NCBI GenBank assembly: GCA_903833215.1
Contig: CAILEM010000099.1
Coordinates: 1 to 64,000 of the forward strand
Origin: an uncultured Armatimonadota bacterium
GTDB taxonomy: Bacteria > Armatimonadota > Fimbriimonadia > Fimbriimonadales > Fimbriimonadaceae
DNA: 64,000 nt
Direction of reading: 5' to 3'
The notes beneath the pieces were generated by a model. It had not been told where the DNA came from, searched no databases, and saw nothing but the letters and a program-made list of their open reading frames with translations. Positions 52,635-60,029 of the stretch are shown here, one piece after another. Position 1 is the stretch's first letter. Every line of letters starts with the position of its first letter. A program made the position numbers and the translations under genes.

Positions 52635-53375
52635 TCAATCCATGTAATGAATCCGATCTCTGTTTTCCCGCAGCAAGCGGGCGTTCCATTCATCGCCGCC
52701 GTCGAGATTGGCACTGACGAACACAGGGGGCTCGATCCCCTTTGCGAGAAGGTTCTGCACGACTTCTGCCACGATGGAATTCACAATCGCACAGCCGGTT
52801 ATGGATGATACGGGGCCGACTTTCTGTAGAAAGTCACCCACCTGAACCGCGGCATCACCGAACGGAGCGCAGTTGTCGATAAGGATGTCACAGAGGTCTG
52901 AAAGCTTTTTTCCGGAAGGATGTCGGCTACTGACGCCATCTGAATAGCTCAGCGAAGTGATGCCAATCGTCGTTATGGAGCGTCCTCTGGCTTCGATTGC
53001 CATGTCGATCGTTACCGCGTTTCTTCCAGAAGTCGAAGTGAGGAAGAGTACGTCTCCCTCCTTGGCCGGTGAGGCTGCAAGAAGCTCAGTACCAAGGCCA
53101 AGAACGCGCTCCATGCGAGAAGTTGCCGTCATCGGACGTACTGAGAGGTTCATTCCGTGGGGGTAGATCGGGTTGATGAGCATCAGCCCACCGGTTCGGT
53201 AGACCAACTCCTCCGTTGTTATAAACGAATGAGTCGCACCAAATGAATAGATACTTTGCTGAGAAGCGATGGCGTTAGCGACCGTGCGCGCGGCCGCAGT
53301 TATATTGGGGCCCTGAGTTTCGTTCACGCGGGCGAGCGCTTCGGTTGCAGCCTGGAGATATGCCTCGTAAGCCAA
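52635..53375 (-). CDS. SIS-domain phosphosugar-binding protein (copy 2)
   Basis: A 246-residue SIS (sugar isomerase) protein. FLTSTSGRNAVTIDMA is the phosphosugar-binding loop and HPSGKKLSDLCDI a conserved segment of the UPF0309-like group. The proposed start is a TTG at 53375, one base past the upstream gene's stop, with a GAGG eight bases before it. This matches the paralogue's start (AYLQA). A longer ORF to 53480 would overlap the upstream gene by about 100 bases. Confidence 0.75.
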   Translation of the reverse strand: MAYEAYLQAATEALARVNETQGPNITAAARTVANAIASQQSIYSFGATHSFITTEELVYRTGGLMLINPIYPHGMNLSVRPMTATSRMERVLGLGTELLAASPAKEGDVLFLTSTSGRNAVTIDMAIEARGRSITTIGITSLSYSDGVSSRHPSGKKLSDLCDILIDNCAPFGDAAVQVGDFLQKVGPVSSITGCAIVNSIVAEVVQNLLAKGIEPPVFVSANLDGGDEWNARLLRENRDRIHYMD

Positions 53376-53376
53376 A

Positions 53377-54105
53377 TCAATAACCTCGCGTGTGGTATTG
53401 GTCCCGCATCTTTTGGTAGAACTCGGGACCACCTTGTCGATTGAAGCTCTGAAAAACAGTTGGCGGTGATCCAGCAGCAATCATTTTGGCGATGGTGGAT
53501 TCCCAAATCATCCACCCAATGACCACTGCAGACACGCCGGATACCGGCAAAGCACGAACCTCCAAACCATCCAGTTCGCAGGCCGCATCTCCATACGGAG
53601 CGCCATTATCTACAACGATGTCGGCGACATCGCAGAGTTTCTTCCCAGACGGATGCAGGGACTCTACTTGCGCCGTGTAGGTTAGGGAAGTGATGGCGAC
53701 CACCGTGACGCCAATCTCGCGGCAAGCCAGAGCGATCTCAATCGGCACTCGGTTCTTGCCCGAAACTGAGCCCAACAAAAGCACATCGCCGGTCCGCATG
53801 TTGCTGGACACCACCGCCAACCGTGCGGACTCCAAATCTCGCTCGGTGGACCGTGCACCGGCCCGATCCTTGAGGCAATCCGGTGTAGGGTCTGTAACTG
53901 AGAAGCTGAACGTAAAGCTCTGAACGGCAGCAAGTCCACCTGCTCGATTGAGAAAGTCATGCTGATTCGCGTGGCCAATCTCGTAGCAATAAACGATTCC
54001 ACCGTTCAAAAGGCTCTGGGCGACAGCTTCTGCGGCACGATCAATGCTTGGTGATTGGGTCGATTCGATATGGTCGAGAATATTGCGAACAGCCTGTAGA
54101 TACAT
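53377..54105 (-). CDS. SIS-domain phosphosugar-binding protein (copy 1)
   Basis: A 242-residue SIS protein and paralogue of the following gene. LLGSVSGKNRVPIEIA is the phosphosugar loop; HPSGKKLCDVADIVVDNGAPYGDAA matches copy 2 almost completely (split here). It lies five bases after the BadF-type kinase gene, so the pair with copy 2 is one operon. Possible roles are amino-sugar phosphate isomerase, etherase or ligand-sensing subunits. Confidence 0.85.
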   Translation of the reverse strand: MYLQAVRNILDHIESTQSPSIDRAAEAVAQSLLNGGIVYCYEIGHANQHDFLNRAGGLAAVQSFTFSFSVTDPTPDCLKDRAGARSTERDLESARLAVVSSNMRTGDVLLLGSVSGKNRVPIEIALACREIGVTVVAITSLTYTAQVESLHPSGKKLCDVADIVVDNGAPYGDAACELDGLEVRALPVSGVSAVVIGWMIWESTIAKMIAAGSPPTVFQSFNRQGGPEFYQKMRDQYHTRGY

Positions 54106-54110
54106 GAGAA

Positions 54111-55091
54111 TTATTCGTGTGCGAGTTTCGGCAGCGTTTGGCGTTGGAGGAGAGGACGAAAAATCTTGGTGTCAATGTTCATTTGGGTTGCCATTGCGCG
54201 TAACAACCCCATAACCTGGGGTTCCATCACCCGCTTCGGCTCGAAGTTTGGAAGCTCCTGCCTCATCCTATCGCAAATTCTTTCCCAGTAGATGTTGGAA
54301 TGGACGATGACGCTACCTGCGCCGACAAGAGTGGATGCAGTATCCGCAAACCAAAGGCTCCGTGCGACACAAAGGATCGTTTCCACCATGTCATCGGCAG
54401 CTTCAAGAAGGATGCGATGGCTGATAAGGTCTCCAGACGACGCGAGGTTATTGACGACTTTGGCAAGCGATGCGATGACCGACCGATCGTGGGGCATCAG
54501 CATAAACTCAACCATGCTAAACGTATCAGGTTCTCCCAAAATGGCTCGGCATGCTTTCGGAATTTCGTGTTCAAGCTCTGTCTTGAATTGTGAATGCCAG
54601 TGTGACCTTCCAGATGCTCGAACACCTGCTAACCCAATCTGAAAAGCTCCCCCATGATCACCATAAAGTGGTCCAATACCGTCCAGCAGCAGTTCATCGC
54701 CAGAGGGGGCCCTACCGTACGCGAACGCCCCAGTACCGGCAAGGGCCAATATGCCGTGGGGGACGCTTGCGAGCGCCATGGGGCCGTCTTGCTCGCGAAT
54801 GGAGTGGCAGATTATCGGACAACTCCATTCGGACAGAGACTCAAGTAAGCCTGGCCGCACTCCACAAAAATGCAGTTCATCGACCCTTAAGTTGGGATTC
54901 ACCACTTTTCTTAGCGTGGCGAGTATCGTCTCGTCCGCGCGCCCAAGGCCTCGGTAGTCACTCCGGATCTCGCTTGTGGAGAGGTCGGTGCGTCCGTAAC
55001 CCAGGATTGCGCCCTGTGAAGTTGCAAGGATTGCTTCACACTTGGTTCCGCCAGAATCCACGGCCAAAAGGCATGTCATACCCTTGACCAT
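54111..55091 (-). CDS. BadF/BadG-type ATPase, N-acetylglucosamine kinase-like
   Basis: A 326-residue kinase of the ASKHA fold. LLAVDSGGTKCEA at residues 8-20 is the phosphate-1 motif, and LALAGTGAFAYGR forms the phosphate-2 loop. The size fits GlcNAc kinase of the BadF family. With two SIS proteins directly downstream it suggests amino-sugar use or recycling of cell-wall sugars. An ArsR-type regulator gene is divergent, 54 bases away. Confidence 0.87.
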   Translation of the reverse strand: MVKGMTCLLAVDSGGTKCEAILATSQGAILGYGRTDLSTSEIRSDYRGLGRADETILATLRKVVNPNLRVDELHFCGVRPGLLESLSEWSCPIICHSIREQDGPMALASVPHGILALAGTGAFAYGRAPSGDELLLDGIGPLYGDHGGAFQIGLAGVRASGRSHWHSQFKTELEHEIPKACRAILGEPDTFSMVEFMLMPHDRSVIASLAKVVNNLASSGDLISHRILLEAADDMVETILCVARSLWFADTASTLVGAGSVIVHSNIYWERICDRMRQELPNFEPKRVMEPQVMGLLRAMATQMNIDTKIFRPLLQRQTLPKLAHE

Positions 55092-55145
55092 TATGGTCGA
55101 CGGGTTATCGGCATTTTATGTGGAGCGACAGCGTATTCTTTAGTT

Positions 55146-55430
55146 GTGACTGATGAAAACGTGCTTGAGATTCTCAAGATAATCTCGCACCCGACGCGGA
55201 TCGAGATCTTGCGCCGGATCAGCGCCCGTTCTGAGGAAGATGGCGTGACGTGTTCGTGCGTGCTAGACGGAATGGAGATCTCGCAATCGACATTTTCTCA
55301 CCATGTTTCAGAACTTGTACAGGTCGGACTCGTGTCCGCGAAGGCGCAAGGTAGGTTCAACATGTTGACCATCAACCGTGAACTTTGGGATGAATTTCAG
55401 AAAAAGCTAACTTCTGCGATTTTCGGATAA
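55146..55430 (+). CDS. ArsR family transcriptional regulator
   Basis: A 94-residue winged-helix regulator, GTG start. HPTRIEILRRI (near residue 15) and QSTFSHHVSELVQVGLVSAKAQGRF (split: QSTFSHHVSEL and VQVGLVSAKAQ) are the ArsR DNA-binding signature. Cys residues (TCSCV) lie in the alpha3 position used for metal sensing in some members. Likely regulates the SDR gene 34 bases downstream and perhaps the divergent kinase operon. Confidence 0.87.
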   Translation: MTDENVLEILKIISHPTRIEILRRISARSEEDGVTCSCVLDGMEISQSTFSHHVSELVQVGLVSAKAQGRFNMLTINRELWDEFQKKLTSAIFG

Positions 55431-55464
55431 CTCGTCAACATATCGATGCGTATCGATATGTACA

Positions 55465-56214
55465 ATGTTCAATCTCGAAAACAAAGTAATCATCGTCACA
55501 GGCGCCACCTCCGGAATTGGCAAGGCATCCGCGATCGCCTTGGCCAAGCAGGGTGCAAAGGTAGTCGTGTCCGGGCGACGCGAGTCGGAAGGAAATGCTG
55601 TCGTTGAGACCATCGTCTCACTTGGCGGAGAAGCCACTTTTGTAAAAACGGACGTCACAAACGAATCCGATGTGATCTCGCTATTTGAGACAACCGCGGC
55701 GAAATACGGAAAGATCGATTCTGTATTTTTGAATTCAGGAGTGTTTAGCTTTTCCCCTCTGGGCGAGCAGACGTCTGAGGGCCTCGAGCATCAATTAGGC
55801 GTCAATGTGAAGGGTGTTTATTACGGGGTGAAAGCCGCTTCCAAGCACCTCGCCAGCGGTGGATCCATTATCATCAATTCGAGCGTGGTGGCATCGGTCG
55901 GTATGCCAGGAGCAAGTGCCTATTCGCTGACCAAAGGGGCGGTAAACACCCTTGTTCTGTCGGCTGCGATTGAACTCGCACCCTCAAACATTCGCGTCAA
56001 CGCTGTGGCCCCGGGCCCGGTTTATACAGAGGGTGCCGACGGTATGGCGGGAAGCCGAGAGGGATTCGAGGCGATGATGGCGCCCATGGTCCCACTTGGT
56101 AGAGTCGGCGAACCGAACGAAATCGCTGCTGCGGTTGTCTTCCTCGCGAGCGACGAAGCGTCGTTCGTTACGGGGCAGATTCTAGGCGTAGACGGAGGAG
56201 TTGGCGCAAAGTAA
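55465..56214 (+). CDS. SDR family oxidoreductase
   Basis: A 249-residue short-chain dehydrogenase. TGATSGIGKA (residues 12-21) is the NAD(P) motif, Asn in LNSGV, the catalytic Ser in NSSVVASV, and YSLTKGA contributes the catalytic Tyr and Lys. The C-terminal GQILGVDGGVGA is family standard. Substrate unknown. Cotranscribed with the ArsR regulator. Confidence 0.93.
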   Translation: MFNLENKVIIVTGATSGIGKASAIALAKQGAKVVVSGRRESEGNAVVETIVSLGGEATFVKTDVTNESDVISLFETTAAKYGKIDSVFLNSGVFSFSPLGEQTSEGLEHQLGVNVKGVYYGVKAASKHLASGGSIIINSSVVASVGMPGASAYSLTKGAVNTLVLSAAIELAPSNIRVNAVAPGPVYTEGADGMAGSREGFEAMMAPMVPLGRVGEPNEIAAAVVFLASDEASFVTGQILGVDGGVGAK

Positions 56215-56236
56215 ATCCCTCGATCTGAGACGCCGA

Positions 56237-57619
56237 TCAGTACTCTAGGACAAGAACCCAGTCAGGTTCTGAGCTCGGGTTTCGGTTGGGGCTCATGTAT
56301 GAGCCGGAACCTGCCGGGACACCAAGCATTTCAATATCAGAATAGGCACCCGATCGCGGATCGAACCATCGAGCCGCAATCGGGTGCCTTTCTCCAAATG
56401 CCGGGGCAAGGTCTATCGCTCGCCCAGCATCGGGGATATAGATTAGGGCGACTTGGCCAGCACGATCTTTCATAGCCCCGAGTCGAAGTCCGCCAACGCC
56501 GAGGTCTGAGGAGACGATCGAGGTATCGGGAACGAGATCATATTGGCTGTACCGATCCATGAGTGCCCTTAGGTGGCCAACATGGGATGCGCCGGGTCGG
56601 TCGATGGCCTCTTGCCACACGAACTTCGTGTAATTGATCCCCTCTCTTTTTCCATCCCAAAACTGCCACACGCTGTGGTGACCGTATACGACTCCGCATC
56701 CGCCAGCAAAGACAGATCGATAGCATTGCTTCCGGACGTCATAGTCGTCGAAGTATCCGTTTTGGGGATCGTAAGTTGGCCAAGGATTTACCGGATGGTC
56801 TTCGTAATTTGGTTCGCCGTCAAGGGTGGGCTTGAAGGGCACCAAAGCATAGTCGCGAGCAATCCAATCCCATATCGGCGCGTCATGTCCACCGCCGTGG
56901 CCCGATTGAATCATGTTTATGCCGAGCCAAGGTTCGCTGTGAATACACTGCGAGCTTGAATACGCCCCGCCTTGTGGATGGTAACTGAAGAGTGCAGTTC
57001 CGTCGGTTCCCTCGGTGATGCCACTGGCCAGTGCGGCCCAAAGTGGAGTCCAATCTGTTTCTGACGTAAAACCAGCATCCCAAGGATGACCCCAATCGCT
57101 TGAAATACCTGCCAGTTTTGCCGGCCTATCACCTCCGAGAATCCAGAGAATATTGGTTGCAGATCGATACCTCTCGCCGAGCCAGCGCCCGTAGGTTTCT
57201 ATAGCTTGAGTGTCGCCAATGTTGAAAATTCGAGGCCCTTCTCCCCACGGTGCCGTAAGTTTGTCTCCCCATGTAGGAAGGAGTCCGATATACAAACCCA
57301 AATTTGACGCCTGCTCCAAAACGTAGTCGAGAAGGTCAAAATACGCCTCATTTGGCTTCGACGGATCTTCGCTCGTCAAGGGCAATTGGCCCTCTGCGTT
57401 CGGAGTGCGCAAGCCATCAAATTCTGCCAAGGCGACCGTGCAGATGACATTAAAGCCTTTTGCTGCTCGATTGGACAAATACAGGTCGATTTCAGGCCGG
57501 GTAAGCCGGTGCAGCAGTTCCCAAGCGGTGTCACCAAGAAGGAAGAACGGTTCTCCATCGGCAGTGGCGAGTCGATGCGGGTTAGTTTGGCTGATGCGCA
57601 GACGTGGAAGTTGCTTCAA
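56237..57619 (-). CDS. DUF4038 glycosidase (GH140-like)
   Basis: A 460-residue TIM-barrel glycosidase. [23 protein letters not shown] and the WILGGDRP segment are DUF4038 signatures; the Asp of GGDRP is likely catalytic. Toward the C-terminus the collagen-binding-like beta domain of PF12904 type is present. GH140 members release apiose from plant rhamnogalacturonan II; many relatives are not characterised. No signal peptide is visible. Its stop is 22 bases from the convergent SDR gene. Confidence 0.85.
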   Translation of the reverse strand: MKQLPRLRISQTNPHRLATADGEPFFLLGDTAWELLHRLTRPEIDLYLSNRAAKGFNVICTVALAEFDGLRTPNAEGQLPLTSEDPSKPNEAYFDLLDYVLEQASNLGLYIGLLPTWGDKLTAPWGEGPRIFNIGDTQAIETYGRWLGERYRSATNILWILGGDRPAKLAGISSDWGHPWDAGFTSETDWTPLWAALASGITEGTDGTALFSYHPQGGAYSSSQCIHSEPWLGINMIQSGHGGGHDAPIWDWIARDYALVPFKPTLDGEPNYEDHPVNPWPTYDPQNGYFDDYDVRKQCYRSVFAGGCGVVYGHHSVWQFWDGKREGINYTKFVWQEAIDRPGASHVGHLRALMDRYSQYDLVPDTSIVSSDLGVGGLRLGAMKDRAGQVALIYIPDAGRAIDLAPAFGERHPIAARWFDPRSGAYSDIEMLGVPAGSGSYMSPNRNPSSEPDWVLVLEY

Positions 57620-57719
57620 AAGAGTCCTCTAGACTCCACTATATCTGCTTGATGTGTTGATCACGCCACTTGGTTTCTGTCCGCTTTGCGGTTCACGAGT
57701 ATTGGGCTCAAAACAAATC

Positions 57720-57753
57720 GGGGTCACTCCGCATCCAAAATGCGGGGTGACCC
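57720..57753 (-). terminator. Terminator of S53 peptidase gene
   Basis: On the minus strand GGGTCACCCCGCAT pairs with ATGCGGAGTGACCC (one mismatch) around TTTGG. It is followed by CGATTTGTTTTG. It is 28 bases past the S53 stop. Confidence 0.82.
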
Positions 57754-57780
57754 TCCCCTTTCAGTATCGTGGGTCTTGCC

Positions 57781-59619
57781 CTACGGGTTGATGCCGCTGG
57801 CAATGATGTAGTTGTATAGTCCACCGAAGTTCAGGGCTCCCCAACCGGTGGCAAAATCCCAGCCGATTGCTGGCGTCGCTGCGGTTGTGGTACCCGGTAG
57901 GTTGCCTATGGTGGTGCCCGCCGTGATGTCGTAAAAGATCGACGCGTTGGATCCTACTGAGTAGAAGTAGTCTTGAACTCGGCCGAATCGAACATTCGAT
58001 CTTGAAGCGTTTGGAGTTACTCCGGCAAATACACGCCCTTCAAGTGCGCCAAGGGCTCCTGCCGTAGCTGGACTTGCAATGCTGGTTCCATCGATAGAAA
58101 TGGCAGTCCCAGGAGGATAGCTCGTTCCTGTCCCCGTGTTGTAATAGATCGTTAGCGCCCAGCCCGTACTTCCCGAACCAAGTCCATTCTTTCCACCAGC
58201 AAAAGCGGCGAGGTCTGGCAGAAGTCGATAGTTGTACTTGCTGGTTTTGGATGAGATGTAAGAGGTTTGATACGCTGGCGCAACGTTAAAAGCAAAGCCT
58301 TTGGCCGCCGTGTCATAGGGGTCGAACCCGCCGGTTCCACCGTAGCCACCGGAGGTTCCCCAACTGGCTTCAGATGATCGAATACCGGTCGTGGCATCAA
58401 CCGTCGCGATTGAACCGCCAACATTGAGCACTTCTGGATCAATGTCTGGATATCCATACCGTGCACCTCTACTTGGAAATGCTGCGGTGCCGTTGTCGCC
58501 GGTAGCAGCAAGATAGGTGATCCCCTGTGCGCTCAGCGATAGGTGAACGTTATGGGCGGACGTGTAGGTCGCCCCATAGTAGGTGTTGTTGCTTGAAGTC
58601 AGCCATCCGTAACTTTCGGTGACGATGTCGACAAGGTTATCGCTTGAAATCTTACTAAGAGTCGTAATCGGGGCCGCCGAATCGTTCGTGGAATCATCGT
58701 AGATATACACCGTCGACAGTGGCGCGGCGATCAGCACTGACTGAATATCGAGATCGCCCTCACCCTGTGGCGAACCAACTCCGTAGGCCGTACCGGTGCC
58801 CACCTTTGTGACCACGATATTTGACCCAACCCCACCGGTTGGAACAGGTAAGCCATAGGCTGAAACCCAATACGGAATGTTGTTGAGGCGATATCCATCC
58901 CAGTTCGCAATGGCAATTCGAACCCCCTGTCCATAGTAGCCTGCTGTATAGCCTGCCGCGGCGTTATAGTTGGCTCGAAAAGTAGTTGGGTTGAGCGTCG
59001 TAGTCGTCGCCCTGCGAATCATCTGGATCGATGTATCGATGCCGTCGATGCTGAGGATTTTCGATGCAAGGGAAGCTGGCACCTGAAGAGGCTGTAGATT
59101 AGTTCGGAAGGTTGATGACTGATCCGTAGTTTGAGCTCTAGGCGCATATCCTAGGCTTGTGTGAAAGGCATCAGCAATCTGTTGCGCGGTTCCATCTGCC
59201 ACGATCACCATGCGATTTTTGGCGATTTCGGATACAGAAATACCGTGGGAAGTCAGGAACGCTACGGCCGCATTGACATCTACTTTCGAAGGGCCAAACC
59301 TTTCTCCGACTTGCTCTGGCGTTAAGAAGTGGCGGAAGTTAGGTGACCTAGGATTACTGACGTCGCTTACGAAAGCTTCGAGCCCGGCAACGTTGGTTGG
59401 CTGAAGACTAATCGCAAAGTGAATAGGTTCATCGGCAGAAACGGGCAGCGTAGCGGCGGCACGGATCTCGGGATGTCGAAGCGAATTCGCAACGGCTGTG
59501 AATTGTTCGCGACGTGCCGATGCCATCGTTGGAAAAATCAGCGCAGACACCGTTGCCACAGAAAATACGGCTAGGCGCAAGTAAGCAGGTTTACGATTGG
59601 GCAATTCCAAATTAATCAA
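57781..59619 (-). CDS. S53 family (sedolisin/kumamolisin) secreted peptidase
   Basis: A 612-residue secreted serine-carboxyl peptidase. A signal peptide (ATVSALIFPTMASA) and a long pro-domain (NFRHFLTPEQVGERFGPS, FLTSHGISV) precede the catalytic part. GEGDLDIQ, near residue 286, carries the Glu and Asp, and GTSIASPATAG, near 509, holds the nucleophilic Ser. A calcium site near the C-terminus is expected by family. These enzymes act at acidic pH. A well-formed promoter and a structured leader lie upstream. Confidence 0.93.
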   Translation of the reverse strand: MINLELPNRKPAYLRLAVFSVATVSALIFPTMASARREQFTAVANSLRHPEIRAAATLPVSADEPIHFAISLQPTNVAGLEAFVSDVSNPRSPNFRHFLTPEQVGERFGPSKVDVNAAVAFLTSHGISVSEIAKNRMVIVADGTAQQIADAFHTSLGYAPRAQTTDQSSTFRTNLQPLQVPASLASKILSIDGIDTSIQMIRRATTTTLNPTTFRANYNAAAGYTAGYYGQGVRIAIANWDGYRLNNIPYWVSAYGLPVPTGGVGSNIVVTKVGTGTAYGVGSPQGEGDLDIQSVLIAAPLSTVYIYDDSTNDSAAPITTLSKISSDNLVDIVTESYGWLTSSNNTYYGATYTSAHNVHLSLSAQGITYLAATGDNGTAAFPSRGARYGYPDIDPEVLNVGGSIATVDATTGIRSSEASWGTSGGYGGTGGFDPYDTAAKGFAFNVAPAYQTSYISSKTSKYNYRLLPDLAAFAGGKNGLGSGSTGWALTIYYNTGTGTSYPPGTAISIDGTSIASPATAGALGALEGRVFAGVTPNASRSNVRFGRVQDYFYSVGSNASIFYDITAGTTIGNLPGTTTAATPAIGWDFATGWGALNFGGLYNYIIASGINP

Positions 59620-59645
59620 AAGGATTTTCCTCCGTCCCAGACAGA

Positions 59646-59691
59646 GACCTTCACGCTACCCATCCAGAGGGTGGTGGTTTGCGCTTTGGTC
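59646..59691 (-). promoter_or_regulatory. Structured leader of the S53 peptidase gene
   Basis: Within the predicted 85-base leader an outer stem (GACC/GGTC at 59646-59649 and 59688-59691) encloses an inner stem ACCC/GGGT (59658-59661, 59669-59672) with a seven-base loop. It does not match a riboswitch class that I know. Confidence 0.3.
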
Positions 59692-59710
59692 CTGAAATAC
59701 TGGGATGGGT

Positions 59711-59739
59711 ATTATATGTGTAAAACTGATTCATTCCAA
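59711..59739 (-). promoter_or_regulatory. Sigma-70-type promoter of the S53 gene
   Basis: On the minus strand TTGGAA (59734-59739), a 17-base spacer and TATAAT (59711-59716). Spacing is ideal. Confidence 0.75.
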
Positions 59740-59977
59740 GGACCAAGATGGTTTTCTCATTAATCCAATGAAGAACCCGCATAAGTACTTAGGGTATTAG
59801 GTGCTAAGGAGTGGAGCGATACCATTCATTAGGCGAAACCACGCTCTCAAATTCTGCCTGCCAAGAAGTCGGCGGAATGCAGGAACGTATGCTTAGCATA
59901 CGTACGGCCAAACAGCATAAGACTTGGAGCCGAGTGGGACTATACGCCCACAGTCTTGCGGTTTTGCGCTGAAAGTT

Positions 59978-60006
59978 TTGTATTCAGCGACTTCCTGACC
60001 TACAAT
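59978..60006 (+). promoter_or_regulatory. Sigma-70-type promoter of the S8 gene
   Basis: TTGTAT (59978-59983), a 17-base spacer and TACAAT (60001-60006). A TAGGAGGG ribosome binding site follows directly, so the leader is very short. Confidence 0.7.
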
Positions 60007-60029
60007 AGGGACGCTCTTAGGAGGGCCTA

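Larger units (their letters stand above)
59620..60029. other. Divergent intergenic region between two peptidases
   Basis: 410 bases, no gene. It has two opposite promoters (59711-59739 minus, 59978-60006 plus) and a structured leader in the S53 transcript (59646-59691). Confidence 0.75.

Noticed and set aside
53376-53480. Longer start of SIS copy 2
   Set aside because: It overlaps SIS copy 1 by about 100 bases; the TTG at 53375 matches the paralogue's N-terminus and has a GAGG in front.
59640-59700. Riboswitch (c-di-GMP-I or TPP type)
   Set aside because: Short resemblances (GCAAACC, TCTGGAT) occur, but the CTGAGA element of TPP and the tetraloop-receptor pair of GEMM are absent.
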